Positions 53,076 to 62,000 of a stretch of DNA of 64,000 nucleotides are shown here, piece after piece (positions within the stretch are counted from its first letter, which is position 1; the number at the start of each line of letters is the position of its first letter). The notes below the pieces were generated by a model. It ran no database searches, was not told the origin of the DNA, and worked only from the letters and a program-made list of their open reading frames with translations. The translations under genes were made by a program, and so were the position numbers. The DNA comes from Halovenus sp037080055 (GTDB lineage Archaea; Halobacteriota; Halobacteria; Halobacteriales; Haloarculaceae), in NCBI RefSeq assembly GCF_037080055.1, contig NZ_JBAOJI010000001.1, positions 1,077,644 through 1,141,643 on the forward strand, read 5' to 3'.

Positions 53076-53794
53076 CGTTTTTGTTTGAGGAACGTCAGAT
53101 CTCGGGGGAACGAAACGGTATCAGGATCGGTTGGTGCCTCCGACCGGTCGATTTTGAGGTGGCTTCCTTCGTAATCGCCTTGGAGGATGATCGGCGTCGG
53201 TTTCATTGATTTTGTGATGACGTTGGCTTTCGGCACCGAATCGTGATCATACGCCCCAATGGGGTGATTCAGGCGGAAATTCCCTGTCTGTTCGGATACC
53301 TCCCGAACGCTCGTCTCAAACCGAGCTTTGCCGCGCTTCTTCCCCAGCCGAATATACTGCGGGAGGCGCGATTGGAGTTCGCTGGCCGACTGACTGCGTG
53401 GAATAAGGAAACAGCGGAGCTGTGTTCTCTGTGCCAGTGACCGCCGCCGGCCGAACGAGGGGAGGTTCTGTTTTTCGTACGGATCATCCTCCGCAGAGTA
53501 GTTTATTTCAGCATACTCGTCTCTCGTCGCGTTGTACGTCGTCGTGGTGTAGTTCGGACTGACCCCGGGCACCGGTGCCGCTGGCGAGACGTACACGTCA
53601 TCGGCGATGTCGTCGGTATCGTCAATATACGTCGGTTCGAAGCTCGTATCGACGTACCGGCCGCTTGCAAGCCCGAGGGCGTAGTAGAGGGCGGTGTTCA
53701 AGATGTATGGTTCTGTAACCGCCAGCCGACCTACCTCTCGGGAAGTGAACGTCACTTCCCCGCACGTCCGGATTGTTGCCTCTAGCACATCCAT
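53072..53794 (-). CDS. csc1: Type I-D Cascade subunit Csc1 (Cas5 group)
   Basis: The product has 240 residues of RAMP fold. MDVLEATIRTCGEVTFTSRE is the first strand, and AVTEPYILNTALYYALGLAS matches Csc1 family conservation. The middle holds VPGVSPNYTTTTYNATRDEY, and the end RLGKKRGKARFETSVREV is followed by PTPIILQGDYEG. Csc1 caps the 5' handle of the crRNA. I chose the ATG at 53794, four bases after the csc2 stop. The longer frame to 53977 overlaps csc2 and is not conserved in style. Confidence 0.9.
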   Translation of the reverse strand: MDVLEATIRTCGEVTFTSREVGRLAVTEPYILNTALYYALGLASGRYVDTSFEPTYIDDTDDIADDVYVSPAAPVPGVSPNYTTTTYNATRDEYAEINYSAEDDPYEKQNLPSFGRRRSLAQRTQLRCFLIPRSQSASELQSRLPQYIRLGKKRGKARFETSVREVSEQTGNFRLNHPIGAYDHDSVPKANVITKSMKPTPIILQGDYEGSHLKIDRSEAPTDPDTVSFPRDLTFLKQKR

Positions 53795-53798
53795 TGGC

Positions 53799-54785
53799 TT
53801 ACTCCGGATCGGGCAGGAATTGACGGGAGTATTCGCGTTGCTCGGCGAGAACATCGCCAAACTCGTCGCCAGTTGCGATATCAAGCAGTTCAGAGACAGT
53901 CTCGTCGGAAACGCGACTGAGGTCAAGACCGTCAGCTGAAATCGACTCCTCGAAGGAGTCCCGAACGTGTCCGGCAACGCGCTCCGGATCGAGGTTCTCC
54001 GCGCTTGTTACGTCCTGAAGCGAATCATACTCGACAGCCGGATCGTCTTGGAGTCGACGAATCGCATCGCGCGTCAGTTCGAGATTGGCCGAGCCTTCCT
54101 CGCTTCCCGCATACACACCGAGGATGTGGTTTTTCGTTCGGCCGATTCGTGAGGTCGTCGCACCGTACCGCTTGTTTTTCCGGGTAATCCCGAGGACGAA
54201 GGCGAGTTCAGCCGGAGTTGCATCCCGAAGTGTGACGACCGACGGGAAGAGCGTCCCCGGTTCGAAGAAGTCGGGTTCACGAATCGTTGCCTCGGCGGTC
54301 TTTGCGTAGTCACCGCCGGGAGCGTTCTGGAACTTCTCGTCGATGATGACTGTTGCATCCCGTAGGGTGTAGGCCGTATCGTACATCACCCGCGAGGTGA
54401 TCGAGATCGCGTCGTCCCCGGCAGCACTCCCATAGAGGATACATTCGGGACAGTCTTGGCACATCTCGTTGACCTGCATCGTACAGTCGTCCTCGTCATC
54501 ATCGAAGAGACCGAGATCGCGCTGGAGGGCCTTCCCAAATCGGCGATCACTACCAGTCTGCTTTCGCATGAACATGAGACCGGGGGAATACTCATCGCGG
54601 TCATCACCGTCGCTGACCGCGACGCTTGCCAGATCCGCGTCTTGGCCGTTCGTCGTAAACACCGCGTGGCTCTGCAGTTCGCGGAGCACGAGGATGTTAA
54701 CGAAGTTGTTCTGCGGGCGGAGGTTCATTTCGTCCGGTGCAACGGTGCCGCTTTCGAGTTCAGGGTAGGTGTCGTGATCGATCAT
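53799..54785 (-). CDS. csc2: Type I-D Cascade backbone Csc2 (Cas7 group)
   Basis: The product has 328 residues. FVNILVLRELQSHAVFTTNG is the first RAMP strand. EMCQDCPECILYGSAAGDDA is the Cys-rich loop typical of Csc2, and TPAELAFVLGITRKNKRYGA is the Gly-rich segment. Multiple copies form the filament along the crRNA. ATG 54785 (MIDHDTYPELES) is 13 bases after the preceding small gene. The frame upstream of it antisenses other sequence and lacks family features. Confidence 0.92.
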   Translation of the reverse strand: MIDHDTYPELESGTVAPDEMNLRPQNNFVNILVLRELQSHAVFTTNGQDADLASVAVSDGDDRDEYSPGLMFMRKQTGSDRRFGKALQRDLGLFDDDEDDCTMQVNEMCQDCPECILYGSAAGDDAISITSRVMYDTAYTLRDATVIIDEKFQNAPGGDYAKTAEATIREPDFFEPGTLFPSVVTLRDATPAELAFVLGITRKNKRYGATTSRIGRTKNHILGVYAGSEEGSANLELTRDAIRRLQDDPAVEYDSLQDVTSAENLDPERVAGHVRDSFEESISADGLDLSRVSDETVSELLDIATGDEFGDVLAEQREYSRQFLPDPE

Positions 54786-54798
54786 TGTCTTGAGGGTG

Positions 54799-55236
54799 TT
54801 ATTTGTCGTCCGATTCGTCCTGATAGTGGTCGCGCTGGAGGCGTCGTGTCGCCGCGTAGAATCCGTCAGCGAGGTTGTTCTCCCGGCGTTTGAGTCGAGA
54901 CGGCTTCCCATCGAACATCCCGAGGAACACCTCGTCGACGAAGAACTCGGCGTAGTGATCGACGCGTTCGTCGAATGACCCGCCGTGGGTGCTCTCCTCG
55001 TGGCCGACCGGGTACACCTGTTCGCTTCGGTCTACAATTTTCCCGACCCGGCCAGCGACCGCATCGATTGCGTCCTGCCGAGAGGGTTCGTACGCGCCGA
55101 ACTCTTTGATCGCCTTGACACTCTCACGGAACACGCGTTCGATTGCATACGGCTTCCGATTCGTCGGATCGGGCCGAATCACGTCGAAGGCGCGGCGTGA
55201 GAGTTCCGAAATTGTATCGTATGTTTGTTCTGTCAT
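54799..55236 (-). CDS. Candidate stand-alone small subunit (Cas11d-like)
   Basis: The product has 145 residues and is mostly helical. ISELSRRAFDVIRPDPTNRK, then YAIERVFRESVKAIKEFGAY and FDERVDHYAEFFVDEVFLGM, end in RENNLADGFYAATRRLQRDH. This is the pattern I know from the C-terminal small-subunit region of Cas10d in bacterial type I-D, where Cas11d comes from internal translation of cas10d. Here it is a separate gene with its own ATG, 18 bases after cas10d, and cas10d is correspondingly short. Identity as Cas11d is inferred from place, length and fold. Confidence 0.7.
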   Translation of the reverse strand: MTEQTYDTISELSRRAFDVIRPDPTNRKPYAIERVFRESVKAIKEFGAYEPSRQDAIDAVAGRVGKIVDRSEQVYPVGHEESTHGGSFDERVDHYAEFFVDEVFLGMFDGKPSRLKRRENNLADGFYAATRRLQRDHYQDESDDK

Positions 55237-55254
55237 TGTTGTAGTGAAGTGTGA

Positions 55255-57777
55255 TTACCGCTCGATTCGCTGCCCTGTCTCCTCGTCAAGAACCCGCGCT
55301 TCCTCTAGCAGAAACCCGGCGTCACTGCCGTCATCGGTCTGTGCGAGCCGTTTGAGCAGGTATGACCCCGGAAGCCACTTGTTCCGGGTCGCACGGAGGT
55401 ACTTCGCAAACAGGGCATCGTCCCGCTCTGCCCCGTACCCCAGTTGTATCAGCGCGGCTGCCGCGTTGAGCCGGGATCGAAGCTCCGACAGCGGAATATC
55501 GGTGCCGTAGAAGTCGTGAACCTGCGTGAATCCGCCACCGATCCGGGCGTAGGTCTGGAAATCGCGGCCCCGGACATCCGGAATCGGCGATTCGGAGACG
55601 ACTACCCGAAGACCGGTGTAGGCACTCAACGCAAGCGCGACGAAGACACCGAAAAGCTGGAACTCGGTATCGTTGTCGGTCGGTTTGAAATAGCCGAACG
55701 TGCGTGAACCGTACTGGCTGTTCGGATCGAAGCCCTGATCCAAGGTTTCGATCATCGAGCGGCCGTGATCGTTATCCAGCAGCGCGGCCACATACGAGCC
55801 GAGTACTTCCTTGTCTTCCGACGGTGAGATGCCACCGTCACCGACTCGGAGAACCGCCTCGGCGAGCCGTCCAAGTTCCGTTTTTGCCTCGTTGTGGAAG
55901 TTTGCCGTGAACGTTGAGTACTGCTGCCACGACAGCGGCGTGTAGAAGTAATCCGGGACGAAGTGGAACCAGAGTCGGCCACCCTCACGACGCCCCGAGC
56001 CTGTTTCCCGCAACGACAACTCGATTTTGCAGGGATAGCAGGCGAGGAGTTCGTCGGGCTTCCCGGAATCGACGGCGATATGATTCGAGTAGCCCGCCTG
56101 AAGAGTCGTGAGTGACTTCGGGGCTTTCATATCCCCTTTCGTGCCTGTTGTCCCGCGATTACAGAGGACACATGTTTTGCCGCGGCGACTGCCCGAATAC
56201 TCCTCAAACGGGTCGGTAAGGGCATCTGAATCCCCCTCAACAGGGCGACCATCGACCGCGATAACATCGTTGAGATACGTGGTCAACTCGGATCGAAGGT
56301 TGCCAGCGTGTTCGGTTTCAACGATTTTAGCCCAGTCTGTGTCGATCTCATCAAGGGCGTCAGAAACTCGTTTGGCCAGTGCCGTACTGTCAACGACCCC
56401 TTCGTTTAGCAGAGCCTGCCCGATGCCATAGGAGTAATCCCACTTCCCGCCAGCGGTGAGTGAGAGTTCTTCGGCTGCAGTTTCGAGGCTATCCTGAACC
56501 GCACCGGAAACGCCGAAGACGGCACACGTCGCAGCGAGTTCGGAGCGATCATCGTCGGCTTCGGCGACAACTGGATCAACGAATGATCGCTTGACGGTAT
56601 AGACGAGGCGAGCGAGTCCAACAGGCTCCCGTGTCCGGTCAATATTGAACGGGAGATACGCTTCAAGTTCTTCCATGGTATCCACCATATTGTCCGTGGG
56701 ATCGGACGACGGATCGGCATCCGTGGTTCCTTTCAGCGCAACTGCTTTGAGCACCGTTTCCGGGCCGGCATAGAAGAAATCCTGATCGTTGATACCGTAG
56801 AACCCTTGAGATCGCACAGTCAGATTTTGCACCAACTGACCGTGATCTTTGTAGGCTTCGTGAGAGTTCTGGATGTTCTCTTTCAGATTGGCGAACGTCT
56901 TCGTTACGAACTCCTCATCCAATTCAGGAGTATCTGCCTCTTCGGGAGCCATGTACACGCAACCGTCTTGATAAATCAGCAGTCGCTCGTAGGACGCTTG
57001 CTCCAGTGTCTCGGCGACTGCAGCGTTGACGAGATTCGTCAAAATCCCCTTGATATCGGTGAGGCTGTGCCGTCGCAGGTCAGCGGCAGCGTTCGGATAA
57101 GCGTGCTGCACTGCATCGGTTACACTACGTCCTGTTGCCGCCTCAGGAGTCTCGCTTGACGCCAGTGCGTCCGCCAGCCGAATCAGTGGGCGATAGCCAT
57201 CAAAGACGTGTGTCGTCTGATCAGGGTTTGCTTCCCAACTGTCGTGGTGATCGATAGCACACGAATGGAAGTCCACCATCGTCAACGACTCGGCCCAGTC
57301 TAAGAGTCCGAATCGCTCTACGTACGATTCGATTTCCGATTCGGGAATATCGAACCGAGTATCCGCATTCTCGTCGCGATCTTCATTGAGCTTGTGAACA
57401 TCGTGAATCGTGAACAGCGCGATGACATCCCGAAGCTCCCCTTCGTTATATCGGTGGCCATCGACGGCTTCGATAGCCTCGTTCACACGTGCGAGTGCTG
57501 TGACACCGTTCCGAACGTGGTTGACCAGCGATTGATCGGTCTTGTCGAACTCGACGCTTTTTGCTTGCTTGAACCCCCAGCCGGCATCGACAAGTTTCGG
57601 ATCAATGTCTTCGTGGAACGCGTTGACTATCTGTTCCTCAACAGTCCCTGTTCCCTCCTCATCAGCGGATTCTCCAGCCGAGCTATCGTTGGCTGGATAG
57701 TGATCCAAGAGGCCAGCCATCGCGTCGGTAACCGTCTCATCTTGGAAATCGCCCAGTTGTGCGTTGGAATCAGTCAT
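55255..57777 (-). CDS. cas10d: Type I-D large subunit Cas10d (Csc3)
   Basis: The product has 840 residues. The N-terminus carries the HD nuclease (LVNHVRNGVTALARV, FTIHDVHKLNED, IDHHDSWEAN). A zinc-binding pair (CVLCNRGTTG and LLACYPCKIE) lies at about residues 550-610. The C-terminal part (FDPNSQYGSRTFGYFKPTDN, YTGLRVVVSESP) is a degenerate palm without a GGDD motif, so no cyclic oligoadenylate synthesis is expected. It binds the PAM region and supplies the nuclease. It ends earlier than the roughly 950-residue bacterial proteins because the small subunit is a separate gene. Confidence 0.92.
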   Translation of the reverse strand: MTDSNAQLGDFQDETVTDAMAGLLDHYPANDSSAGESADEEGTGTVEEQIVNAFHEDIDPKLVDAGWGFKQAKSVEFDKTDQSLVNHVRNGVTALARVNEAIEAVDGHRYNEGELRDVIALFTIHDVHKLNEDRDENADTRFDIPESEIESYVERFGLLDWAESLTMVDFHSCAIDHHDSWEANPDQTTHVFDGYRPLIRLADALASSETPEAATGRSVTDAVQHAYPNAAADLRRHSLTDIKGILTNLVNAAVAETLEQASYERLLIYQDGCVYMAPEEADTPELDEEFVTKTFANLKENIQNSHEAYKDHGQLVQNLTVRSQGFYGINDQDFFYAGPETVLKAVALKGTTDADPSSDPTDNMVDTMEELEAYLPFNIDRTREPVGLARLVYTVKRSFVDPVVAEADDDRSELAATCAVFGVSGAVQDSLETAAEELSLTAGGKWDYSYGIGQALLNEGVVDSTALAKRVSDALDEIDTDWAKIVETEHAGNLRSELTTYLNDVIAVDGRPVEGDSDALTDPFEEYSGSRRGKTCVLCNRGTTGTKGDMKAPKSLTTLQAGYSNHIAVDSGKPDELLACYPCKIELSLRETGSGRREGGRLWFHFVPDYFYTPLSWQQYSTFTANFHNEAKTELGRLAEAVLRVGDGGISPSEDKEVLGSYVAALLDNDHGRSMIETLDQGFDPNSQYGSRTFGYFKPTDNDTEFQLFGVFVALALSAYTGLRVVVSESPIPDVRGRDFQTYARIGGGFTQVHDFYGTDIPLSELRSRLNAAAALIQLGYGAERDDALFAKYLRATRNKWLPGSYLLKRLAQTDDGSDAGFLLEEARVLDEETGQRIER

Positions 57778-57798
57778 TGAATTTTCCTCCGTTGCTCG

Positions 57799-58683
57799 TT
57801 AGCTATCGGTTATTTTTACAGAAACGTCGCCACAACCCCGGGCGACAGCACTCCCGACTCCCGAGTGTTCGGCGAACAGCGCGAGAGCCGTCACTGCGTT
57901 CACCACGGACTCGTTGGCATTTTTGAACGTGTATGCGCACGTCCCCGAGAAACCCTGACGAAAGATCGGCTGGGTGCCACCGCCAGGATCGTTGACGCGG
58001 TTGACAAGCACGCTGTGGGTATCGTAACTCAGGGCGTCGGGTTTCTCGATTACCGATTCGACTAGCGTCTCCCGTCCCACATTGAGGGGCAGCTCCTCGG
58101 GGGCCGTGTTGTCCCACTTGCCGAGCAGGCTGCCAAAAACGGCCGTTCGTGTCGGGAACATCGTCGTCACCGAACCACCCTCCTCGATACACGTCGGCGT
58201 TCGGAACTCCATCTCAATTGTTGGATTATCACACGTATTCGCACGGTTTAGCAACGCTGCGTGTGTCGTATTCTCGCTCTCGAACCGTTCGACGTGTAAC
58301 TGTCCGTGACTCAATTCAATGGTCTCGTTCTGCAGTACAAGCGCATTTACCAGCGCTTGGAACACGTCGGCATCGTCGGGATGCACAATTCCAAGCGACA
58401 GTTCGTAGGTCTCACCGGGGAGCAACGTCTTGTGGTGTGATCGATCACTGCCTCCAAATTCACCCAACAGTCCACTGCAGTGTAGACTTCCGAGCGAGGA
58501 GTCGTGTACACTCTGTCCGACTTCCTCATCAACGTCCGATAGGACCGAAAGCAACGCAGAGTAGACGGAATAGCCGTCCGACTGTGGGACTGGAAATCGC
58601 GACTCGGGTTGAACCCATGCAGTTACTTCCCGTAACTGCGAATCCCCATCGGTGGCTTCTTTCCGACCGTTCGTAATTGCCAT
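57799..58683 (-). CDS. cas6: CRISPR RNA endonuclease Cas6
   Basis: The product has 294 residues with two ferredoxin-like folds. The C-terminal Gly-rich loop reads HSGVGSAVARGCGDVSVKI, as in archaeal Cas6. An N-terminal His (HHKTLLPGETYELSLGI) could take part in cleavage. It cuts the repeat at its 3' stem to release crRNAs. Both array repeats end identically, so one Cas6 can serve both. First gene of the operon. Divergent from csa3. Confidence 0.9.
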   Translation of the reverse strand: MAITNGRKEATDGDSQLREVTAWVQPESRFPVPQSDGYSVYSALLSVLSDVDEEVGQSVHDSSLGSLHCSGLLGEFGGSDRSHHKTLLPGETYELSLGIVHPDDADVFQALVNALVLQNETIELSHGQLHVERFESENTTHAALLNRANTCDNPTIEMEFRTPTCIEEGGSVTTMFPTRTAVFGSLLGKWDNTAPEELPLNVGRETLVESVIEKPDALSYDTHSVLVNRVNDPGGGTQPIFRQGFSGTCAYTFKNANESVVNAVTALALFAEHSGVGSAVARGCGDVSVKITDS

Positions 58684-58803
58684 GATAACCCGTTCATTAG
58701 GAGGTTACTAAAACCTATCTCTGTTCTGAGATGAGTAATAAAACGCACCGAATGCACTCGTATGCAGCGACACGCATTTACTCCGTGCCGGTCAGATTAG
58801 GCT
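58684..58803. promoter_or_regulatory. Divergent cas6/csa3 promoter region with inverted repeats
   Basis: AGGTT-ACTAA-AACCT (about 58701-58715) and ATCTC-TGTTCT-GAGAT (58717-58732) are perfect small inverted repeats side by side, next to the cas6 start. They are candidate sites for Csa3, whose gene is on the other side. Confidence 0.55.
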
Positions 58804-59466
58804 ATGCGGACTTATATCTCTCCGATTGGGTACGATACCCGACGTGTAACCCGTCCTGTCATCAACACAGGCCTAAGCAGCGAAGATACGGTGCAGTTGC
58901 TCCGTCCAGAGCAGGAATCAGACACGGAACAAGCATCGCAGGCTGTTGCAGATGTCAAGCAACTACTGCAGGAAATTGAACCGGAATCAAGCTGTGTTGT
59001 CACGAGGATTACAACCAGTTCGTTTGAGGAGACCGTTCGAGAGTGCTGCGAGGTCTTCATGGGGATCCAGGAGGAGAATGAGACGATTGTCTCGTTAGGT
59101 GGGGGAGCACGAGATATTTTGCTTCCGCTGACGGTATCAGCACTTGTATTCCAGTGGCAAATTGATCGGGCGCTGTTTTTCAGCGATCTCGACGGTGAGA
59201 TACGAGAGTGGCCGCTGCCAGTGCTGGCTGCGCAAGTCCCACAGCGAACGATGGACACGTTTGAGACAATCGTCAGTGCAGGAGAGTGGATTTCATTGTC
59301 GAAGATTGCAGAGGAGACCGATCAGTCGAAGAGTACGGTGATCCGTCATGTGAACGACCTCGAAGCAGTTGGCGTTGTAGAGAGTGATAGTAGTAACAAA
59401 ATCAAACGGGTGCGCAATTCGTTCTCAGGGGAATTATTCCAGTTGGCACAGGGACCACCCCTCTGA
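58804..59466 (+). CDS. csa3: CARF-HTH transcriptional regulator Csa3
   Basis: The product has 220 residues. Residues 1-135 form a CARF Rossmann domain (MRTYISPIGYDTRRVTRPVI, then NETIVSLGGGARDILLPLTV, the ligand loop). Residues 145-215 are a winged helix (AGEWISLSKIAEETDQSKST, VIRHVNDLEAVGVVESDS). Csa3 proteins sense a nucleotide and regulate cas genes and spacer uptake in archaea. It lies between the cas6 promoter and the leader of array 2. Confidence 0.9.
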   Translation: MRTYISPIGYDTRRVTRPVINTGLSSEDTVQLLRPEQESDTEQASQAVADVKQLLQEIEPESSCVVTRITTSSFEETVRECCEVFMGIQEENETIVSLGGGARDILLPLTVSALVFQWQIDRALFFSDLDGEIREWPLPVLAAQVPQRTMDTFETIVSAGEWISLSKIAEETDQSKSTVIRHVNDLEAVGVVESDSSNKIKRVRNSFSGELFQLAQGPPL

Positions 59467-59582
59467 AAGACTCTTTCATCAACCCTTTTCAGTTGCCTGT
59501 ACAGCCGGGGTTGACGAAAATCTGGCTTGATTTTGAGACAGGAGAAACAATTATACGATGTCTGGCGCTATTTCCACCCCCT
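59467..59582 (+). promoter_or_regulatory. Leader of CRISPR array 2
   Basis: These 116 bases after csa3 end in TATTTCCACCCCCT before the first repeat, matching the end of the array 1 leader. CAATTATACG at about 59548-59557 is a TATA-like site about 30 bases before the array. Confidence 0.7.
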
Positions 59583-60718
59583 GTCGAAGCAGGTAGAAAA
59601 CCCAGATCGGGATTGAAACCGAATCGGACGGCCGCAAAGGCCCCGACATCAAGGTCGACGACGTGCTGTCGAAGCAGGTAGAAAACCCAGATCGGGATTG
59701 AAACTGTCCACCTCGGTCTCGTCGAGGGTGAACGGCTTGGTCGAAGCAGGTAGAAAACCCAGATCGGGATTGAAACTCACCCGGAGGCTGGTATAGAATG
59801 GTTTGCGTGCGTCGAAGCAGGTAGAAAACCCAGATCGGGATTGAAACAGACCGCCGCCGACGACAACAACGACAGCGAGGAGGTCGAAGCAGGTAGAAAA
59901 CCCAGATCGGGATTGAAACTCGCCGTGATCGTCGTAGTGCGCGAGTGCGTACGTCGAAGCAGGTAGAAAACCCAGATCGGGATTGAAACCGACCGCGGCG
60001 TCCGATATCCCGTCACGACGGACGGGTCGAAGCAGGTAGAAAACCCAGATCGGGATTGAAACTTATCTGCAACTAAGTGATGATAATGATTGCCAGCCGT
60101 CGAAGCAGGTAGAAAACCCAGATCGGGATTGAAACAGCAAGTGCTCGAAGAGTCAAGCGAAGAAGATCCTGTCGAAGCAGGTAGAAAACCCAGATCGGGA
60201 TTGAAACGGCTCGGATCGGGGTCATACTCGGAGCGTTGCCTCGTCGAAGCAGGTAGAAAACCCAGATCGGGATTGAAACAGTTCTTCGTGGGCGGTCTCG
60301 AACGCCTGCCTGATGCGTCGAAGCAGGTAGAAAACCCAGATCGGGATTGAAACGTGTCAATCGGGTGTCTAACCCTGTCTAACCCCGGGGGTCGAAGCAG
60401 GTAGAAAACCCAGATCGGGATTGAAACGCGCAGCGCGCGAGAGGTCAAGAAAATGGAAACCAGTCGTCGAAGCAGGTAGAAAACCCAGATCGGGATTGAA
60501 ACCAGATGCAGGACGAGCAGCGGCGGATCAAAAACCCGTCGAAGCAGGTAGAAAACCCAGATCGGGATTGAAACTTCTCGAAGGGGTTTTCATCATCGGG
60601 GCCGGGAGGTCGAAGCAGGTAGAAAACCCAGATCGGGATTGAAACCGGTCGTTATTAATGTTGGATCCGTTAATGAAGGACGTCGAAGCAGGTAGAAAAC
60701 CCAGATCGGGATTGAAGC
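59583..60718 (+). CRISPR. CRISPR array 2, 16 repeats and 15 spacers
   Basis: A 37-bp repeat starting GTCGAAGCAGGTAGAAAACC and ending CGGGATTGAAAC recurs at 59583, 59668, 59740, 59811, 59883, 59953, 60026, 60099, 60171, 60243, 60317, 60391, 60466, 60538, 60609 and 60682. It differs from the sense repeat of array 1 at six positions, mostly in the 5' part. Spacers are 33-38 bases, except the first, which is 48. The last repeat ends GAAGC instead of GAAAC, marking the leader-distal end on the right. Confidence 0.97.
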
Positions 60719-61009
60719 TTAGTCGGGATCGGGCAGGACCTTCCTGCCGTTAAAGTTTCAGACGAACTTAGTTGGATATTCACAGCCCAAAGCAAAGACC
60801 CAAACAAATCAAATTCATCAATAAACCACCACAATTACAGTTCTATTCCTTCCAATAGAGGGCCACGGAACATCTCATACGGTCATCTGAAAGAAAGTGA
60901 CTTTGTTGAGTTGGGTTTGCAATGGGTGAGCAAAATCAATATCAGTTCAGGATGGTTCTGGAAAATTACCTACGTCGTCTTGTTGGGCGAAGAAGCTTAG
61001 TTAGCTCAG
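60719..61009. other. AT-rich gap after array 2
   Basis: No open frame with coding bias and no recognisable signal. A/T content rises sharply compared with the cas operon. Confidence 0.5.
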
Positions 61010-61246
61010 TTAATATTTTTCTCGTAACGCATTGGGAGACCACCAAACAGCACCAGATTCACCCACTTTCTTCATTTCGAGATTCCCCTCGTTAGCAAGA
61101 CCTCGGAGACGGTCAAAAGCTCCGCGTCGGCCGAGATCTATTTCGTCTGCCACTTCTTTTGTTGTGAGCACTGGATCAGAAGCCTCTCGAAATACTTCTA
61201 GAATCTCAGTATCAGATACGGTCGGTTTCCGACCCGGTCCTGCCAT
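61010..61246 (-). CDS. Small winged-helix DNA-binding protein
   Basis: The product has 78 residues. TVSDTEILEVFREASDPVLT, TKEVADEIDLGRRGAFDRLR and LEMKKVGESGAVWWSPNALR form a winged helix with the paired tryptophans. It has the same layout as the 20255 product and other short haloarchaeal HTH proteins. It is divergent from the 61437 operon, which it may regulate. Confidence 0.75.
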   Translation of the reverse strand: MAGPGRKPTVSDTEILEVFREASDPVLTTKEVADEIDLGRRGAFDRLRGLANEGNLEMKKVGESGAVWWSPNALREKY

Positions 61247-61436
61247 TATTGACAGACGCTGAAGCCATTTGTATAGTCATTCGCTCATATCGAGGTTCTA
61301 ATTCCTCGAAAGGAATATATACGATTCTTCATCGTATCGGAATGGATGCTCAAACTACAACAACTTCGCAACGGAAGCACCAGACGAGAGACTCACACCG
61401 AGCGATCAACTCATCCCTTTAGACGGGGGGTCTAAC

Positions 61437-61934
61437 ATGAGGGATTCACACCGAGCAGTCTCTGAATATACCGACCAGTCACTGTCTGCAATCCACCACG
61501 CTCTAAGAGCCTCGCGCAGACGTTCCGTAATCGGACTCGTTGCTCATCGAGCGATCCCATTAGGATCCAATGGACGAAAGAGAGATACTGCAAGTAGGCA
61601 ACCTCTGGATAAGGATACAGTAGTAACGGTACGACAGCTGTCGAGAGAGATAGTTTCGATTGAGGAAGATGTCTCGCTGGACCAAGCAACCGGAGACCCA
61701 TATCATAACGTCTATACTTCACTTATTCAGACACATCTTCCAAAATTGGACGAGATTGGTGCTATCGTATATAATGGGGATCGGAAGGTGGTTACGCCTG
61801 ATGAAAATTTAGTCGCACTGGCGATGGTAACTTCGATCACATCTCCTATTGCCCAAGTACTCTTCCACAATGCAATAGCAGACCTATACAGAAGGGATGG
61901 TGAGTCAGTTTTGCGGGATTCAATGGGCGATTGA
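61437..61934 (+). CDS. Winged-helix protein, DUF7344-like
   Basis: The product has 165 residues. LSAIHHALRASRRRSVIGLV and VTVRQLSREIVSIEEDVSLD, then YHNVYTSLIQTHLPKLDEIG and AIVYNGDRKVVTP follow the DUF7344 pattern of haloarchaeal DNA-binding proteins. An inserted basic segment (SNGRKRDTASRQPLDKD) separates the first helix from the rest. The start region (RDSHRA) is repeated 50 bases upstream in a short frame at 61343. Gene is AT-richer than the core genome. It may regulate the nuclease operon that starts 66 bases downstream. Confidence 0.75.
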   Translation: MRDSHRAVSEYTDQSLSAIHHALRASRRRSVIGLVAHRAIPLGSNGRKRDTASRQPLDKDTVVTVRQLSREIVSIEEDVSLDQATGDPYHNVYTSLIQTHLPKLDEIGAIVYNGDRKVVTPDENLVALAMVTSITSPIAQVLFHNAIADLYRRDGESVLRDSMGD

Positions 61935-62000
61935 TGAGGTAGGATACATTCTAAATTCTATTTGTGATGTCTGGATACCAAATTCAAGGGCAAACTGATT

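Noticed and set aside
53799..54911. Longer start for csc2 at 54911
   Set aside because: The extra 42 residues are basic and Ser/Thr-rich and overlap the small-subunit gene in another frame. ATG 54785 starts the family sequence.
59777..60448. 223-codon minus-strand frame with FNPDLGFLPAST repeats
   Set aside because: Translation of array 2 repeats.
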